A stretch of DNA of 64,000 nt from SZUA-584 sp041656035 (GTDB lineage: Bacteria > Bacillota > Clostridia > Christensenellales > SZUA-584), in the NCBI GenBank assembly GCA_964586785.1, contig CAZPHS010000005.1:1-64000 (forward strand), written 5' to 3'. The position numbers and the translations under genes are program-made. Shown in pieces: positions 32,780-41,160 of this stretch (position 1 is its first letter; each line of letters opens with the position of its first letter). The notes beneath the pieces were generated by a model. It did no database searches, was not told the origin of the DNA, and saw only the letters and a program-made list of their open reading frames with translations.

Positions 32780-33955
32780 ATGCAATTGTTTTTGGAGTTT
32801 AAGAGCTTAATAAAAAAGAATATACGTGAATATGGTATGTATATCGCCCTTGTTGTAATATGCGCTTTTTTTGCAATTATGACAAAGGGAAACTTTATGT
32901 CTTCGCGTAACATAAGCAATCTTATCAGCCAATCCGGATATGTCGCCGTATTGGCTGTTGGGATGACGCTTGTGCTGATAATTAAGTGGATTGATTTATC
33001 CATTGGTTTTGTCGCGGGATTTCTCGGCGCTTTGGCGGCTGTTTTAATAGTGCAGCAAAACATGCCCATGGAAATTGCCTGTATTATAGTTATTTTGGCC
33101 GGCATTGGCATAGGCATGTTTAACGGTTTTCTTGTGGCAAAAGTAGGCGTACCGGCCTTTGTTACTACTTTGGCGGTGATGCTTATATTCAGAGGCTCGC
33201 TGCTTGAAATAACAGGGGCGACCGGCACTATCGTTATACCGGACGAGAAGTTTAACGCAATAGGCAACGGTTTTATTCCCGATATTGCAAACGTGGAAGG
33301 CATACATGTGCTGACACTTATTATTGGTATGCTCGCAATAGTGGCGTATATCATTTCACAGTTTATATCGCGTAAAAACCTTAAACGCTATCAGTTTGAG
33401 GTTATATCTATGCCGATATTTATATTTAAGCTAATATTTATATCGGTTCTTATCGGTTATATTGTCTGGATACTCGCGGGGTATAACGGGCTGTCTTGGA
33501 CCGCGGTTGTCGTGGCTTTGGTGGTTGTCATTTATCACTTCATAATGAGCAAAACGGCGCTTGGACGCCATATATACGGAGTCGGCGGCAACAAAGAGGC
33601 GGCGGAGCTGTCGGGCATTAACGTTAGAAGAATCACGTTCTTGGTTTTTACATCCATGGGAATGCTGGCAGGTCTTGCCGGATTGCTATACACATCCCGT
33701 CAGCGGTCTGCCATGCCAACGGCCGGCACATTGTTTGAGCTTGACGCAATCGCGGCCGCGTTTGTCGGCGGCGTATCCGCGGCAGGCGGCGTCGGCAAAG
33801 TTACGGGTTCTATTATCGGCGCGTTGGTTATGTGCGCCTTGCCTAATGGCATGAAGTTAATGGGGGTCAGCATCTCTTACGAATATATAATTCGTGGTGT
33901 AATACTTGTCCTCGCGGTTGTATTTGATATAACAACACGCAAAACCAAGTCATAA
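32780..33955 (+). CDS. Sugar ABC transporter permease (XylH/MmsB type)
   Basis: A 391-aa CUT2 permease with about ten helices. It shows VGMTLVLIIKWIDLSIG near residue 57, the VGVPAFVTTLAVMLIFRG segment, YGVGGNKEAAELSGINV and the C-terminal GGVSAAGGVGKVTGSIIGAL, all usual for this family. The extra mid-region length matches MmsB/XylH rather than RbsC. AAGGAGG precedes the ATG. It ends the operon and faces a large hairpin region. Confidence 0.93.
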   Translation: MQLFLEFKSLIKKNIREYGMYIALVVICAFFAIMTKGNFMSSRNISNLISQSGYVAVLAVGMTLVLIIKWIDLSIGFVAGFLGALAAVLIVQQNMPMEIACIIVILAGIGIGMFNGFLVAKVGVPAFVTTLAVMLIFRGSLLEITGATGTIVIPDEKFNAIGNGFIPDIANVEGIHVLTLIIGMLAIVAYIISQFISRKNLKRYQFEVISMPIFIFKLIFISVLIGYIVWILAGYNGLSWTAVVVALVVVIYHFIMSKTALGRHIYGVGGNKEAAELSGINVRRITFLVFTSMGMLAGLAGLLYTSRQRSAMPTAGTLFELDAIAAAFVGGVSAAGGVGKVTGSIIGALVMCALPNGMKLMGVSISYEYIIRGVILVLAVVFDITTRKTKS

Positions 33956-33963
33956 ACATTTTT

Positions 33964-34001
33964 GTTACGGCCGGTTTTCTAATAAGCAGACCGGCCGTAA
34001 C
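33964..34001. repeat. 12-bp perfect inverted repeat after the sugar permease
   Basis: GTTACGGCCGGT (33964-33975) and ACCGGCCGTAAC (33990-34001) flank 14 bases. No T-run follows on either strand, so it is hairpin-forming but not a canonical terminator. Confidence 0.6.
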
Positions 34002-34041
34002 AAGCTAAACGCCCGCTATTGAGTAAGTATAATTATTATAT

Positions 34042-34133
34042 GAATCTGTTTTAGATCGAGTTTGGATAAGCGCAAAATATGCCGGTTATAAACGGCTTAT
34101 TTTGCGCTGTGTTTAGCGTTAAAAAACAGATTC
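34042..34133. repeat. Nested inverted repeats between convergent genes
   Basis: Outer arms GAATCTGTTTT (34042-34052) and AAAACAGATTC (34123-34133) enclose an inner hairpin at 34069-34108: AGCGCAAAATA against TATTTTGCGCT, extended by GCCG/CGGC after one mismatch. It may terminate transcription from both sides or be a small palindromic repeat element. Confidence 0.6.
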
Positions 34134-34178
34134 GGTTCGTTTCATTAGCCGATCTTCGCCGCCCGATAGGGGTTATCG

Positions 34179-35951
34179 TTACAGCCCGAACAACTTGAGT
34201 AACTTCTGCCAAAAGGTTAGCTTAACAGGAGCTTCGGGGGCGGGCTCCGGTGTTGCCGGCAGCTCTATGGGAGCGGTTTTCAGTACAAATTGTACTGAAA
34301 TCACGCTCGTGTTTTTTTCCGAAACAAACGATACCGGAGCGAAATCGGACTTGTCATATTGCTTAACTATCTCGTCTATCTCTATTTGTATTGTATCAGG
34401 CAAATCGGCCACCGCGCCGTTTAGCTCGCTCGTGCCTTTATATAAACGTGAAGCGCCGGCGCTTAATTCTCCGGCTCCGCTCGAAAGCGACCGAATACCC
34501 GCGTTTACCTCGCCGTACCCGCCGGCAATGAGTTCAACGCCGTTCATATATTCGCCAAGCCCTATATGGAATTGATTATAGTTATCCGAAAGTTGGGATA
34601 ATCCAATTTTAAGCTGCTGCATTTTTGCCGCCAGGTCCATATCGTCCAACGACTGCTCTATCTCGTCCGCCATCCCCGAAAGCGTACCCGATATTACGCC
34701 GACAGAGCCGGCGAGGGTTTCCAGGCTGCCTTCAACCGCGGCAAACGCGTCCCGTACTACCGCGTAAGTGCCTTTGACCGTTTTAGCCGCGCCGTAATAA
34801 TCCATAAGCTGGCTGAGCGCGGCGGTCAGCGCGCCGTCGCCCGATACCGCCGTGTAAAGCTCGGTAGGGTCTATGTTCGTGTCGGGTATGGATAACATGG
34901 CGGAATCAAGCGCGGAATAAGCGGAGACATATCCGCTTTTTAAGGTGGAAATACCATTGGTGAGCCCCGTTAACCCATCGGCAAGCTGCCTTAATCCGAC
35001 GGGCAACGCGGCAATGTCATTAAAATCGAAATCACCGCCCTGTTCATCGAACGCCTTTGAGATATTGAACAAAGCCGTATTGATTTGTACGGACGCTCCC
35101 AGCACTTCCGCGGAATTACCGCTTAATTCCGATAAGCCGCTCGCGATATCCGACGACCCGTCCGCTAATTTTTGCGCGCCCGAATAGGTTTTCGCGGTGC
35201 CCTCCGACAGCTTCTTTACGCCGTTATTCAAACTGTCCACAGCGTCCGACAGGCTGTTCATATCATCGGAAAGGCTGCCGGTATCCGGCAGGTCGATAAG
35301 CATGGCGAGCGGTACGGCGGAAAACTCAACGCCGCTCATTATAAAATCCCGTACATTTGCCGATACCGTAATGTTTGCGTCATTTTCCGGCAATACGGTA
35401 TGTGCGATTATTTTATTTTTGCCCGCGCTGGCAATCATCGCGTTAGGTGATACAATATTCGTACATTTTTCCGTATCCAGCGTTAATGATACCGAAAGCA
35501 TGTAGTTTTCGTAAAACACGGAGTTTACAGACTTGTTTTGCGTTATGTATATCGTAATTTCCAGCGCGCCGGTTTTACCCGCTATATCGGAAGCCGAAAA
35601 CTCCTCTCCGTCCAGTTTATACCGTATATCTATGTTCCACGGCAATGCCTTTGCTTGAAGCGTCCCCTGATAATAAAATTGCTCTGCCGCAGTGTCGGCC
35701 GTAATCATATCACCGTTTCGCGTCAGCTTTTCCGACGAGGTTAAATTACTCACTTCGCTGTAATTGCCGTAATCGGTAATCATGCCTCCGGCAAAGCTGT
35801 TGACTACGTAAACGCTTTGTATACTGCCGTCCGGCTCCAACAAACCGTAGACGACCTCTTCTTTTTGAGTAGGCGTGCCGGCGGCAAATGCCGGAGCGGC
35901 CGCGGCAGCCGTAAGAACAATGGTTAAAAATATTGACAGAAACTTTTTCAT
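34179..35951 (-). CDS. Secreted heptad-repeat (xxxLxxG) protein partnering an MMPL exporter
   Basis: A 590-aa protein with a signal peptide (first 24 residues, ending AFA). After a beta-rich N-terminal region (about 30-215) it carries many xxxLxxG-type heptads (LNNGVKKLSEG, AQKLADGSSDIASGLSELSG, YGEVNAGIRSLSSGAGELSAG), which predict long helices outside the membrane. The C-terminus has a proline spacer and a short amphipathic helix (FWQKLLKLFGL). Proteins of this kind occur beside MMPL/YhgE transporters, and the MMPL gene ends one base upstream. Its function is unknown. Confidence 0.75.
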   Translation of the reverse strand: MKKFLSIFLTIVLTAAAAAPAFAAGTPTQKEEVVYGLLEPDGSIQSVYVVNSFAGGMITDYGNYSEVSNLTSSEKLTRNGDMITADTAAEQFYYQGTLQAKALPWNIDIRYKLDGEEFSASDIAGKTGALEITIYITQNKSVNSVFYENYMLSVSLTLDTEKCTNIVSPNAMIASAGKNKIIAHTVLPENDANITVSANVRDFIMSGVEFSAVPLAMLIDLPDTGSLSDDMNSLSDAVDSLNNGVKKLSEGTAKTYSGAQKLADGSSDIASGLSELSGNSAEVLGASVQINTALFNISKAFDEQGGDFDFNDIAALPVGLRQLADGLTGLTNGISTLKSGYVSAYSALDSAMLSIPDTNIDPTELYTAVSGDGALTAALSQLMDYYGAAKTVKGTYAVVRDAFAAVEGSLETLAGSVGVISGTLSGMADEIEQSLDDMDLAAKMQQLKIGLSQLSDNYNQFHIGLGEYMNGVELIAGGYGEVNAGIRSLSSGAGELSAGASRLYKGTSELNGAVADLPDTIQIEIDEIVKQYDKSDFAPVSFVSEKNTSVISVQFVLKTAPIELPATPEPAPEAPVKLTFWQKLLKLFGL

Positions 35952-35952
35952 A

Positions 35953-38040
35953 TTAAATACTCCTCTTTGTATTGTGTGTTTTATGTATGTGAAAGCCGTT
36001 TTTAAGCGTTGTTTTTTTAATAACCTTATCGAAAATGATAAGCAGCGCGGGCAATACGCATATTACCATAATAAGGGACAGCGCCGTCCCCCTGCCGAGA
36101 AGCGTGCCAAGCTCGGAGACAATAGGGTTTCCGGATGTCGCCGCAAGGGTAAAACCGGCAGCCATTAGTATACCCGCGGAAACGAGTATGGCCGCCAAGT
36201 TATCCGCAAGCGTTTTTCGCATCGCTTCATTTTTCGGCAGACTTCTTCTATCCGTTAAATAGTGGTTGGTCAGCAGTATAGCGTAATCAACCGTAGCGCC
36301 AAGCTGCACCGTGCTTATAATAAGGTAGCCTACAAAACTTAGTGTATTATCGGTAAAATACGCAAAGGATAAGTTAATCCATATCGCCGTTTCAATGGTA
36401 AATACCAATAACGCGGGTATGCTGAGCGAGCGAAAGGTCAGCAGTATAACGATAAAAATACCGATAATAGCCACCAGGTTGACAATGCCCGTATCCGTTT
36501 CCACAACGCTTTTCATATCAAACAAAGTAGCGCTTTGTCCGGTTAGATAGCGGGTGTCGTAATGACTTTCGGCGGTATTTAGAACCGATTGCACAGTATC
36601 AAAGGTTTGCTCCCCTTCTCTTTGCATATCTGTATACAGTATAATTCGCGCGTAATGCTCGGAGTAAAACTGGTCGATAACTTCTTGCGGCACATATTGC
36701 GGCGGTATCTTTGCGCCTACCGCCGTTACATATGAAACCACACTCGTGACATGAGGAATTAAGGCAAGCTCGTCGCATAGCTCGGCTTCGTTTCCCGCGG
36801 TTTCTTTAGGCACTAAAAGCACCAACGGATTTTCTTTGCCAAACGTCTCTTCTATTAACGCCGTGTCTCTTTCGGCGCGGGAGCCTTTGGCAATCTCCCC
36901 CATGCCATACATAAAGGGGGTATTGGATTGCGCAATAAAACAGGGTATTACAACAACAAGGGACAATATAAGAAAAGGTATCCTAATCTTTAAAAGCCCT
37001 TTGCTGACGTTGCGGAAACTGGGGACGAGGCTTTTGTGCCTTGTTTTATCAAGCAATTTGTAGCCGGCAAGCGTTAATGCCGGCAGGAAAATCATAACCG
37101 ATAAAAAGCTTAACACGACACCCTTGGCCAGATGAATACCTAAATCCGATCCTATGCCAAACCGCATAAACAGTAACGCTAAAAAGCCGATTACCGTCGT
37201 CGCGGCGCTGGCCGCAACCGTTGGCAGCGCGCGCTTTATGGCGAGCACCATAGCTTCTTTTGGCTCGAAGGAAGTTCGGTATTCGTAAAAGCTATGCAGC
37301 AGAAAAATGGCGTAATCCATAGAAACGGCAAGCTGCAATATGGGGGTGACAGTTTGTGTGATATAAGATATCTCTCCAAAAAAAGCGGTGGTACCCATGT
37401 TTATAACCACGGCGACGCCTATTGTAAGCAGGAAAAATAAAGGCTCTATCCAAGACGTTGTAGAAAGGGCAAGTATAATCAGAATTATGGGAATAACAAA
37501 CGCCATGGCTGAAAAGACCTCGGATTCAGTCATGGACTGAAACGCGGCGGAATTGGCGGCGTCGCCGTCAACCGCGCCGTTTTCTTCTATCAAACCATAG
37601 ATTGCGTTTATCGTTTCCGATTCCTGACCGCTTATAACGGAAACGCTGAGTAAGGCGTTGCCGTCTTTGTAATAGTATTCGGTTATGGAAACGTCTAAAA
37701 ACTCAAAAGGCGTGGCCGTCAAAATGCTCTTGCCAAACACATCGTCAAGCCAGCTGACGGAAGATACGCCGGGAATAGCGGCCAGCTTTTCTTTGTATTC
37801 GAGAGCCTCCCTTACGGTAACGCCTGTAAGCATAACCCTGGCGTTGGGCATATCGCCGACGAATTCGTCCTCTATTATTTTTATGGCTATGGTAGACTGC
37901 GCATCTTCAGGCAGATAATCCACCATATCATAGTTTACCGAAACACAAGTGGAAAGCAGCGCGCCGGCAATTACCAGCGCTAAGAAGGTAAAAAGAACAA
38001 CCCTTTTATGTTTAACCACAAGCTGTGAAAGCTTTCTCAC
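35953..38040 (-). CDS. MMPL/RND-family transporter
   Basis: A 695-aa exporter made of two similar halves, each with one helix, an outer domain of about 150 residues and five to six clustered helices. Landmarks are VSMDYAIFLLHSFYEYR in the first half and LGATVDYAILLTNHYLTDRR in the second, the aspartates being the proton-relay type of the RND superfamily. It would move a lipid-like or toxic compound outward. It forms an operon with the secreted heptad protein and is divergent from a TetR gene. Confidence 0.9.
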   Translation of the reverse strand: MRKLSQLVVKHKRVVLFTFLALVIAGALLSTCVSVNYDMVDYLPEDAQSTIAIKIIEDEFVGDMPNARVMLTGVTVREALEYKEKLAAIPGVSSVSWLDDVFGKSILTATPFEFLDVSITEYYYKDGNALLSVSVISGQESETINAIYGLIEENGAVDGDAANSAAFQSMTESEVFSAMAFVIPIILIILALSTTSWIEPLFFLLTIGVAVVINMGTTAFFGEISYITQTVTPILQLAVSMDYAIFLLHSFYEYRTSFEPKEAMVLAIKRALPTVAASAATTVIGFLALLFMRFGIGSDLGIHLAKGVVLSFLSVMIFLPALTLAGYKLLDKTRHKSLVPSFRNVSKGLLKIRIPFLILSLVVVIPCFIAQSNTPFMYGMGEIAKGSRAERDTALIEETFGKENPLVLLVPKETAGNEAELCDELALIPHVTSVVSYVTAVGAKIPPQYVPQEVIDQFYSEHYARIILYTDMQREGEQTFDTVQSVLNTAESHYDTRYLTGQSATLFDMKSVVETDTGIVNLVAIIGIFIVILLTFRSLSIPALLVFTIETAIWINLSFAYFTDNTLSFVGYLIISTVQLGATVDYAILLTNHYLTDRRSLPKNEAMRKTLADNLAAILVSAGILMAAGFTLAATSGNPIVSELGTLLGRGTALSLIMVICVLPALLIIFDKVIKKTTLKNGFHIHKTHNTKRSI

Positions 38041-38239
38041 GCAATATCCTCCTTAAAACTGTATATAGGGAAATATTTATTAAACAAAGTGTTGATAAAT
38101 AAACCCAAGTACATTATAATAACAATGAGTTGATAGATCACCAACCAGATTTTTACCAGATGACAGATATTAAACAGACATAAGGTATAATGTATGGCAA
38201 TCAGCATATTTTTGAAAACTGGGGGGAAGGGAGAAGAAT

Positions 38240-38827
38240 ATGATGAGTAATGAAAGAAATGACAGGCGGGTCAAATATACAAAGATGGTGCTTAAGGACA
38301 GCTTTATCAGTCTGCTTGAGAAAAAGGAGATTTCTAAGATTACCATAAAAGAACTGTGCGAAGACGCCGACATAAACAGGGCAACCTTTTATGCCCATTA
38401 TAACGACCAGTATGATTTTATGAACCAAATACAAAACGAGTTGATTGCGAATATAGAAAAGCATCTTTCCGTATTTGTCCAAAACGATTTGCCGATAATA
38501 CTGGTAGATATGGTAGAGCAGATATTTGAATACATAAAAGAAAACGCGAGAATTTGCAAGCTGCTGCTCAGCGAGAGAGGGGATTTGAATTTTCAAAAGC
38601 GCGTTTTTATGCTTGTGTACGAAAAAATTATAATCAATATTACAAAAGGCGGCGCAATCTCCAAGGAAGACGCCGAATATATTCACGCTTTTACGCTTAC
38701 GGGCTGTATCGGAGTTATACAAAAATGGCTTAACGACAACATGAAAAAACCGTCGCGCTTTATGGCGGAAACAATTATGAAACTGACTACGGCATACCAG
38801 GATTTATGCCGTAACTCAATTAAGTAA
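38240..38827 (+). CDS. TetR-family transcriptional regulator
   Basis: A 195-aa one-domain regulator. Residues 10-60 form the TetR HTH (LKDSFISLLEKKEISKIT, then IKELCEDADINRATFYAHY), and the rest is a helical ligand/dimer domain. GGGAG lies before the ATG pair. A TATAAT at 38186-38191 could be its -10, but no good -35 was seen. Its divergent arrangement makes it the likely repressor of the MMPL operon through the 38041-38239 spacer. Confidence 0.88.
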   Translation: MMSNERNDRRVKYTKMVLKDSFISLLEKKEISKITIKELCEDADINRATFYAHYNDQYDFMNQIQNELIANIEKHLSVFVQNDLPIILVDMVEQIFEYIKENARICKLLLSERGDLNFQKRVFMLVYEKIIINITKGGAISKEDAEYIHAFTLTGCIGVIQKWLNDNMKKPSRFMAETIMKLTTAYQDLCRNSIK

Positions 38828-38942
38828 ACCATTGAATTCGCTATATCAAGTTCTTTGCAAAATTATGTTTTTTACGAATTAACAAATTGAATAATTTTGT
38901 GGTATAATTAGAATATATTTTTATGACTTGATGAGGTGCGTT

Positions 38943-39323
38943 ATGCAAAAATTCAATTGGTCAACCGTTGTTGCCGCGGTTATTATCTGTATAGGAATAA
39001 TTATTGCCGGAAACGGCATTGTTACCGCGATTAACGACAGACCTTTCGCCGGTTCGGCTTTTGTTCCCGATGTGTTCCAAATATACAATCATGATAATTC
39101 CACGGAGTTCCTGTACGAATACGAAGCGGCAAATTATTTGCGAATAGATGAGGACACCTTGTACAGGTGGATACAAGCCGGAAAATTACAGGGTACATAT
39201 ACCACAATCGAGCTTGTAGGTTATGACGACAACGTGCAAGTTGTAAAAATGGGTACGGAGCGCATTTACAGCAAGGCAAAACTAAACGAATATATGAATA
39301 GCCTCATTGAGTCGGGGAACTGA
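38943..39323 (+). CDS. Membrane-anchored protein with excisionase-like HTH domain
   Basis: A 126-aa protein with a single hydrophobic helix (about 8-30, TVVAAVIICIGIIIAG) and a C-terminal domain (about 58-122) that reads like a MerR/excisionase helix-turn-helix: FLYEYEAANYLRIDEDTLYRWIQAGKLQG, then ERIYSKAKLNEYM. I use the ATG at 38943 with GAGGTG six bases upstream. DNA binding needs the domain to be cytosolic, so the topology is puzzling. It may bind protein or peptide instead. There is no operon partner on either side. Confidence 0.6.
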   Translation: MQKFNWSTVVAAVIICIGIIIAGNGIVTAINDRPFAGSAFVPDVFQIYNHDNSTEFLYEYEAANYLRIDEDTLYRWIQAGKLQGTYTTIELVGYDDNVQVVKMGTERIYSKAKLNEYMNSLIESGN

Positions 39324-39552
39324 GTTGAAAAAACTCATTTCCGTTTTATACTATGGCATATCTGCAAAGCAAAATGATTTTAGGTGTTAAATACCGCCGG
39401 GACAATTGCGATATTTGGAGTGACAAAGATTGGTTAATGAAAAAGTTGTTTTCAAAACTGCGAATTGTTATTGACTGCATGAGCAATGCGGCGCGTTAAT
39501 TAATGGCGGCGGGGCTTTCGAGGCGGGCGCCAGCGGGGCAGAGGGACGGAAT

Positions 39553-40992
39553 ATGGCTAAAATCCTAAATGGAAAGAAGAATATCGCGGCATCATTTCTC
39601 GCGCTTCTTCGCTCTAAAGACAATATAAATATCCGCAATGTGCGCGCGAGCCGAATAAAATATATGCTGATTTTTCCCTTGGCGCCTGTTTTCGCGAATA
39701 TGCAGGGCGCGCTGTTCAGCGACTCGGTGCGCCTTTTTAGCCTGGACGCCATGACGCTTATGGGGAGTGCCTATTGCGTTGGGGCGGGTGTTTTGTTTGC
39801 GTTCACAAACACAAAGAATATGGCGCGGGTATCGAAGGTATCCGCCGCAGCGACTGCCGCCGCTTTTGCCGTATGGCTTTTTATGCCCGAAAGCCTGCCG
39901 AGCCTGCTGACGGCTATATTTTTCATGTTCGGGCTGGGCGGCTGCGCTGCCTGCGCATCGTTTGCTTATACATTTGCCCTCAATAATACTGAACGGCTTT
40001 TAGGCGCCGCGGCAATCTCATTATTTTTCGCGATTAATCAGCTTTGTTCGGGGCTGTCTTTGCCGTTGGGGATTTTTGATAAAACATATTTGGCGGCGCT
40101 TATACTTGGCACCTGTGTTTGTATGGCTTTTTATAAAGCGGATGATTTTACAGCCGCGGCGGACAGGCCGAAAGCAAGATTGAATCCGGCTCTTAAACTG
40201 ACGCTGTATTTCTTTGTAGCTCATTATTTTGTGGAGATATTTTATACTTATTTACCGGGAGCGTCGTCGCCTGCCGCCATGGCAGCCAATGGGGCTATAG
40301 GCATTTTCGTAGTATGCCTTGCCGTGGCGTTGCAGCTTATCACCCGACGCAGCGTCTGGAATATGTGTAATTTGTTTTTTATCGCTATGATTTGTACATA
40401 TGGATTGTATTTTATGCCTGAAGGAACGGCTTTGAGAAGCTTTGCCCGCTATGTTCACGGTTTCGAACAAATGGGGTATATTGCGGCCTATTACCTTCTC
40501 GGATGTGTTTTTAAGAAACACGGAGACTTTCGAATATTTAAGCTTTGCCTTGTAATAATATTGCCGTTAAGTATGCTCTCATATGTGATTCCGGGCGCTC
40601 TGTCCGTTTACTCGCCCTTCCTTCTGCCGCTTGCGGCCACTTTAACTTCCGGCGCCGTATTTATCGTATTTATATTATTATCACCAGCTTATTCGAAGTA
40701 TCTTTTTTATGCGGAATGGTCGGACGATTTTTGCTCGGTGGATATGATAAAAGACATACGGAAAACGGAGCGTTCGTATATGCCAGAAAGTTTAAATCTT
40801 ACCGCCCGCGAAAAAGAAGTAACCGCGTTGCTTTTGAACGGAAAGGATGCGAAACAGATAGCGCAGGAACTGAAAATCAGTATCCACACCGCCAACTTCC
40901 ACATAAAAAACCTTTATAAAAAGCTCAAAGTCAACAATCGTCTGGAATTATTCGTAAAATTTAATACTTGCGATTTTACTTCAAAAATATAA
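39553..40992 (+). CDS. 12-TM protein fused to a LuxR-type HTH
   Basis: A 479-aa protein. Residues about 35-390 form 11-12 hydrophobic helices in an MFS-like pattern. Residues about 410-475 are a LuxR/GerE HTH (LTAREKEVTALLLNGKDAKQIA, then SIHTANFHIKNLYKKL). Such proteins occur in gut Actinobacteria and Firmicutes as membrane-bound one-component regulators, with ligands largely unknown. GAGGG lies before the ATG. The neighbouring surface protein at 41161 and lipoprotein are in the same direction and could be targets. Confidence 0.78.
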   Translation: MAKILNGKKNIAASFLALLRSKDNINIRNVRASRIKYMLIFPLAPVFANMQGALFSDSVRLFSLDAMTLMGSAYCVGAGVLFAFTNTKNMARVSKVSAAATAAAFAVWLFMPESLPSLLTAIFFMFGLGGCAACASFAYTFALNNTERLLGAAAISLFFAINQLCSGLSLPLGIFDKTYLAALILGTCVCMAFYKADDFTAAADRPKARLNPALKLTLYFFVAHYFVEIFYTYLPGASSPAAMAANGAIGIFVVCLAVALQLITRRSVWNMCNLFFIAMICTYGLYFMPEGTALRSFARYVHGFEQMGYIAAYYLLGCVFKKHGDFRIFKLCLVIILPLSMLSYVIPGALSVYSPFLLPLAATLTSGAVFIVFILLSPAYSKYLFYAEWSDDFCSVDMIKDIRKTERSYMPESLNLTAREKEVTALLLNGKDAKQIAQELKISIHTANFHIKNLYKKLKVNNRLELFVKFNTCDFTSKI

Positions 40993-41006
40993 GCGCAACG
41001 TATAAT

Positions 41007-41023
41007 CCGCGCGGTTTTTTTTT
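41007..41023 (+). terminator. Short GC palindrome plus T-run after the LuxR-fusion gene
   Basis: CCGCGCGG (41007-41014) is followed by nine T residues. The wider arms CAACG and CGTTG flank it. The stem is short, so strength is doubtful. Confidence 0.4.
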
Positions 41024-41160
41024 GCGTTGTTTTATGTAAACCTACCATGATTAGTAGCTATTCAAGACAATACGCCGCTTTTAAAATGAAGTTTGGGGCA
41101 AAATCTGCTGTTGACAGCGTTTCAAAATAAATCTAAGGAATTCCAAGGAGGACGGTTCTC

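Noticed and set aside
34042..34133. CRISPR-like repeat
   Set aside because: Only a single nested palindrome is present, with no regularly spaced direct repeats.
38928..39323. Prophage excisionase
   Set aside because: The HTH carries a membrane anchor and no integrase, attachment site or phage gene is nearby.
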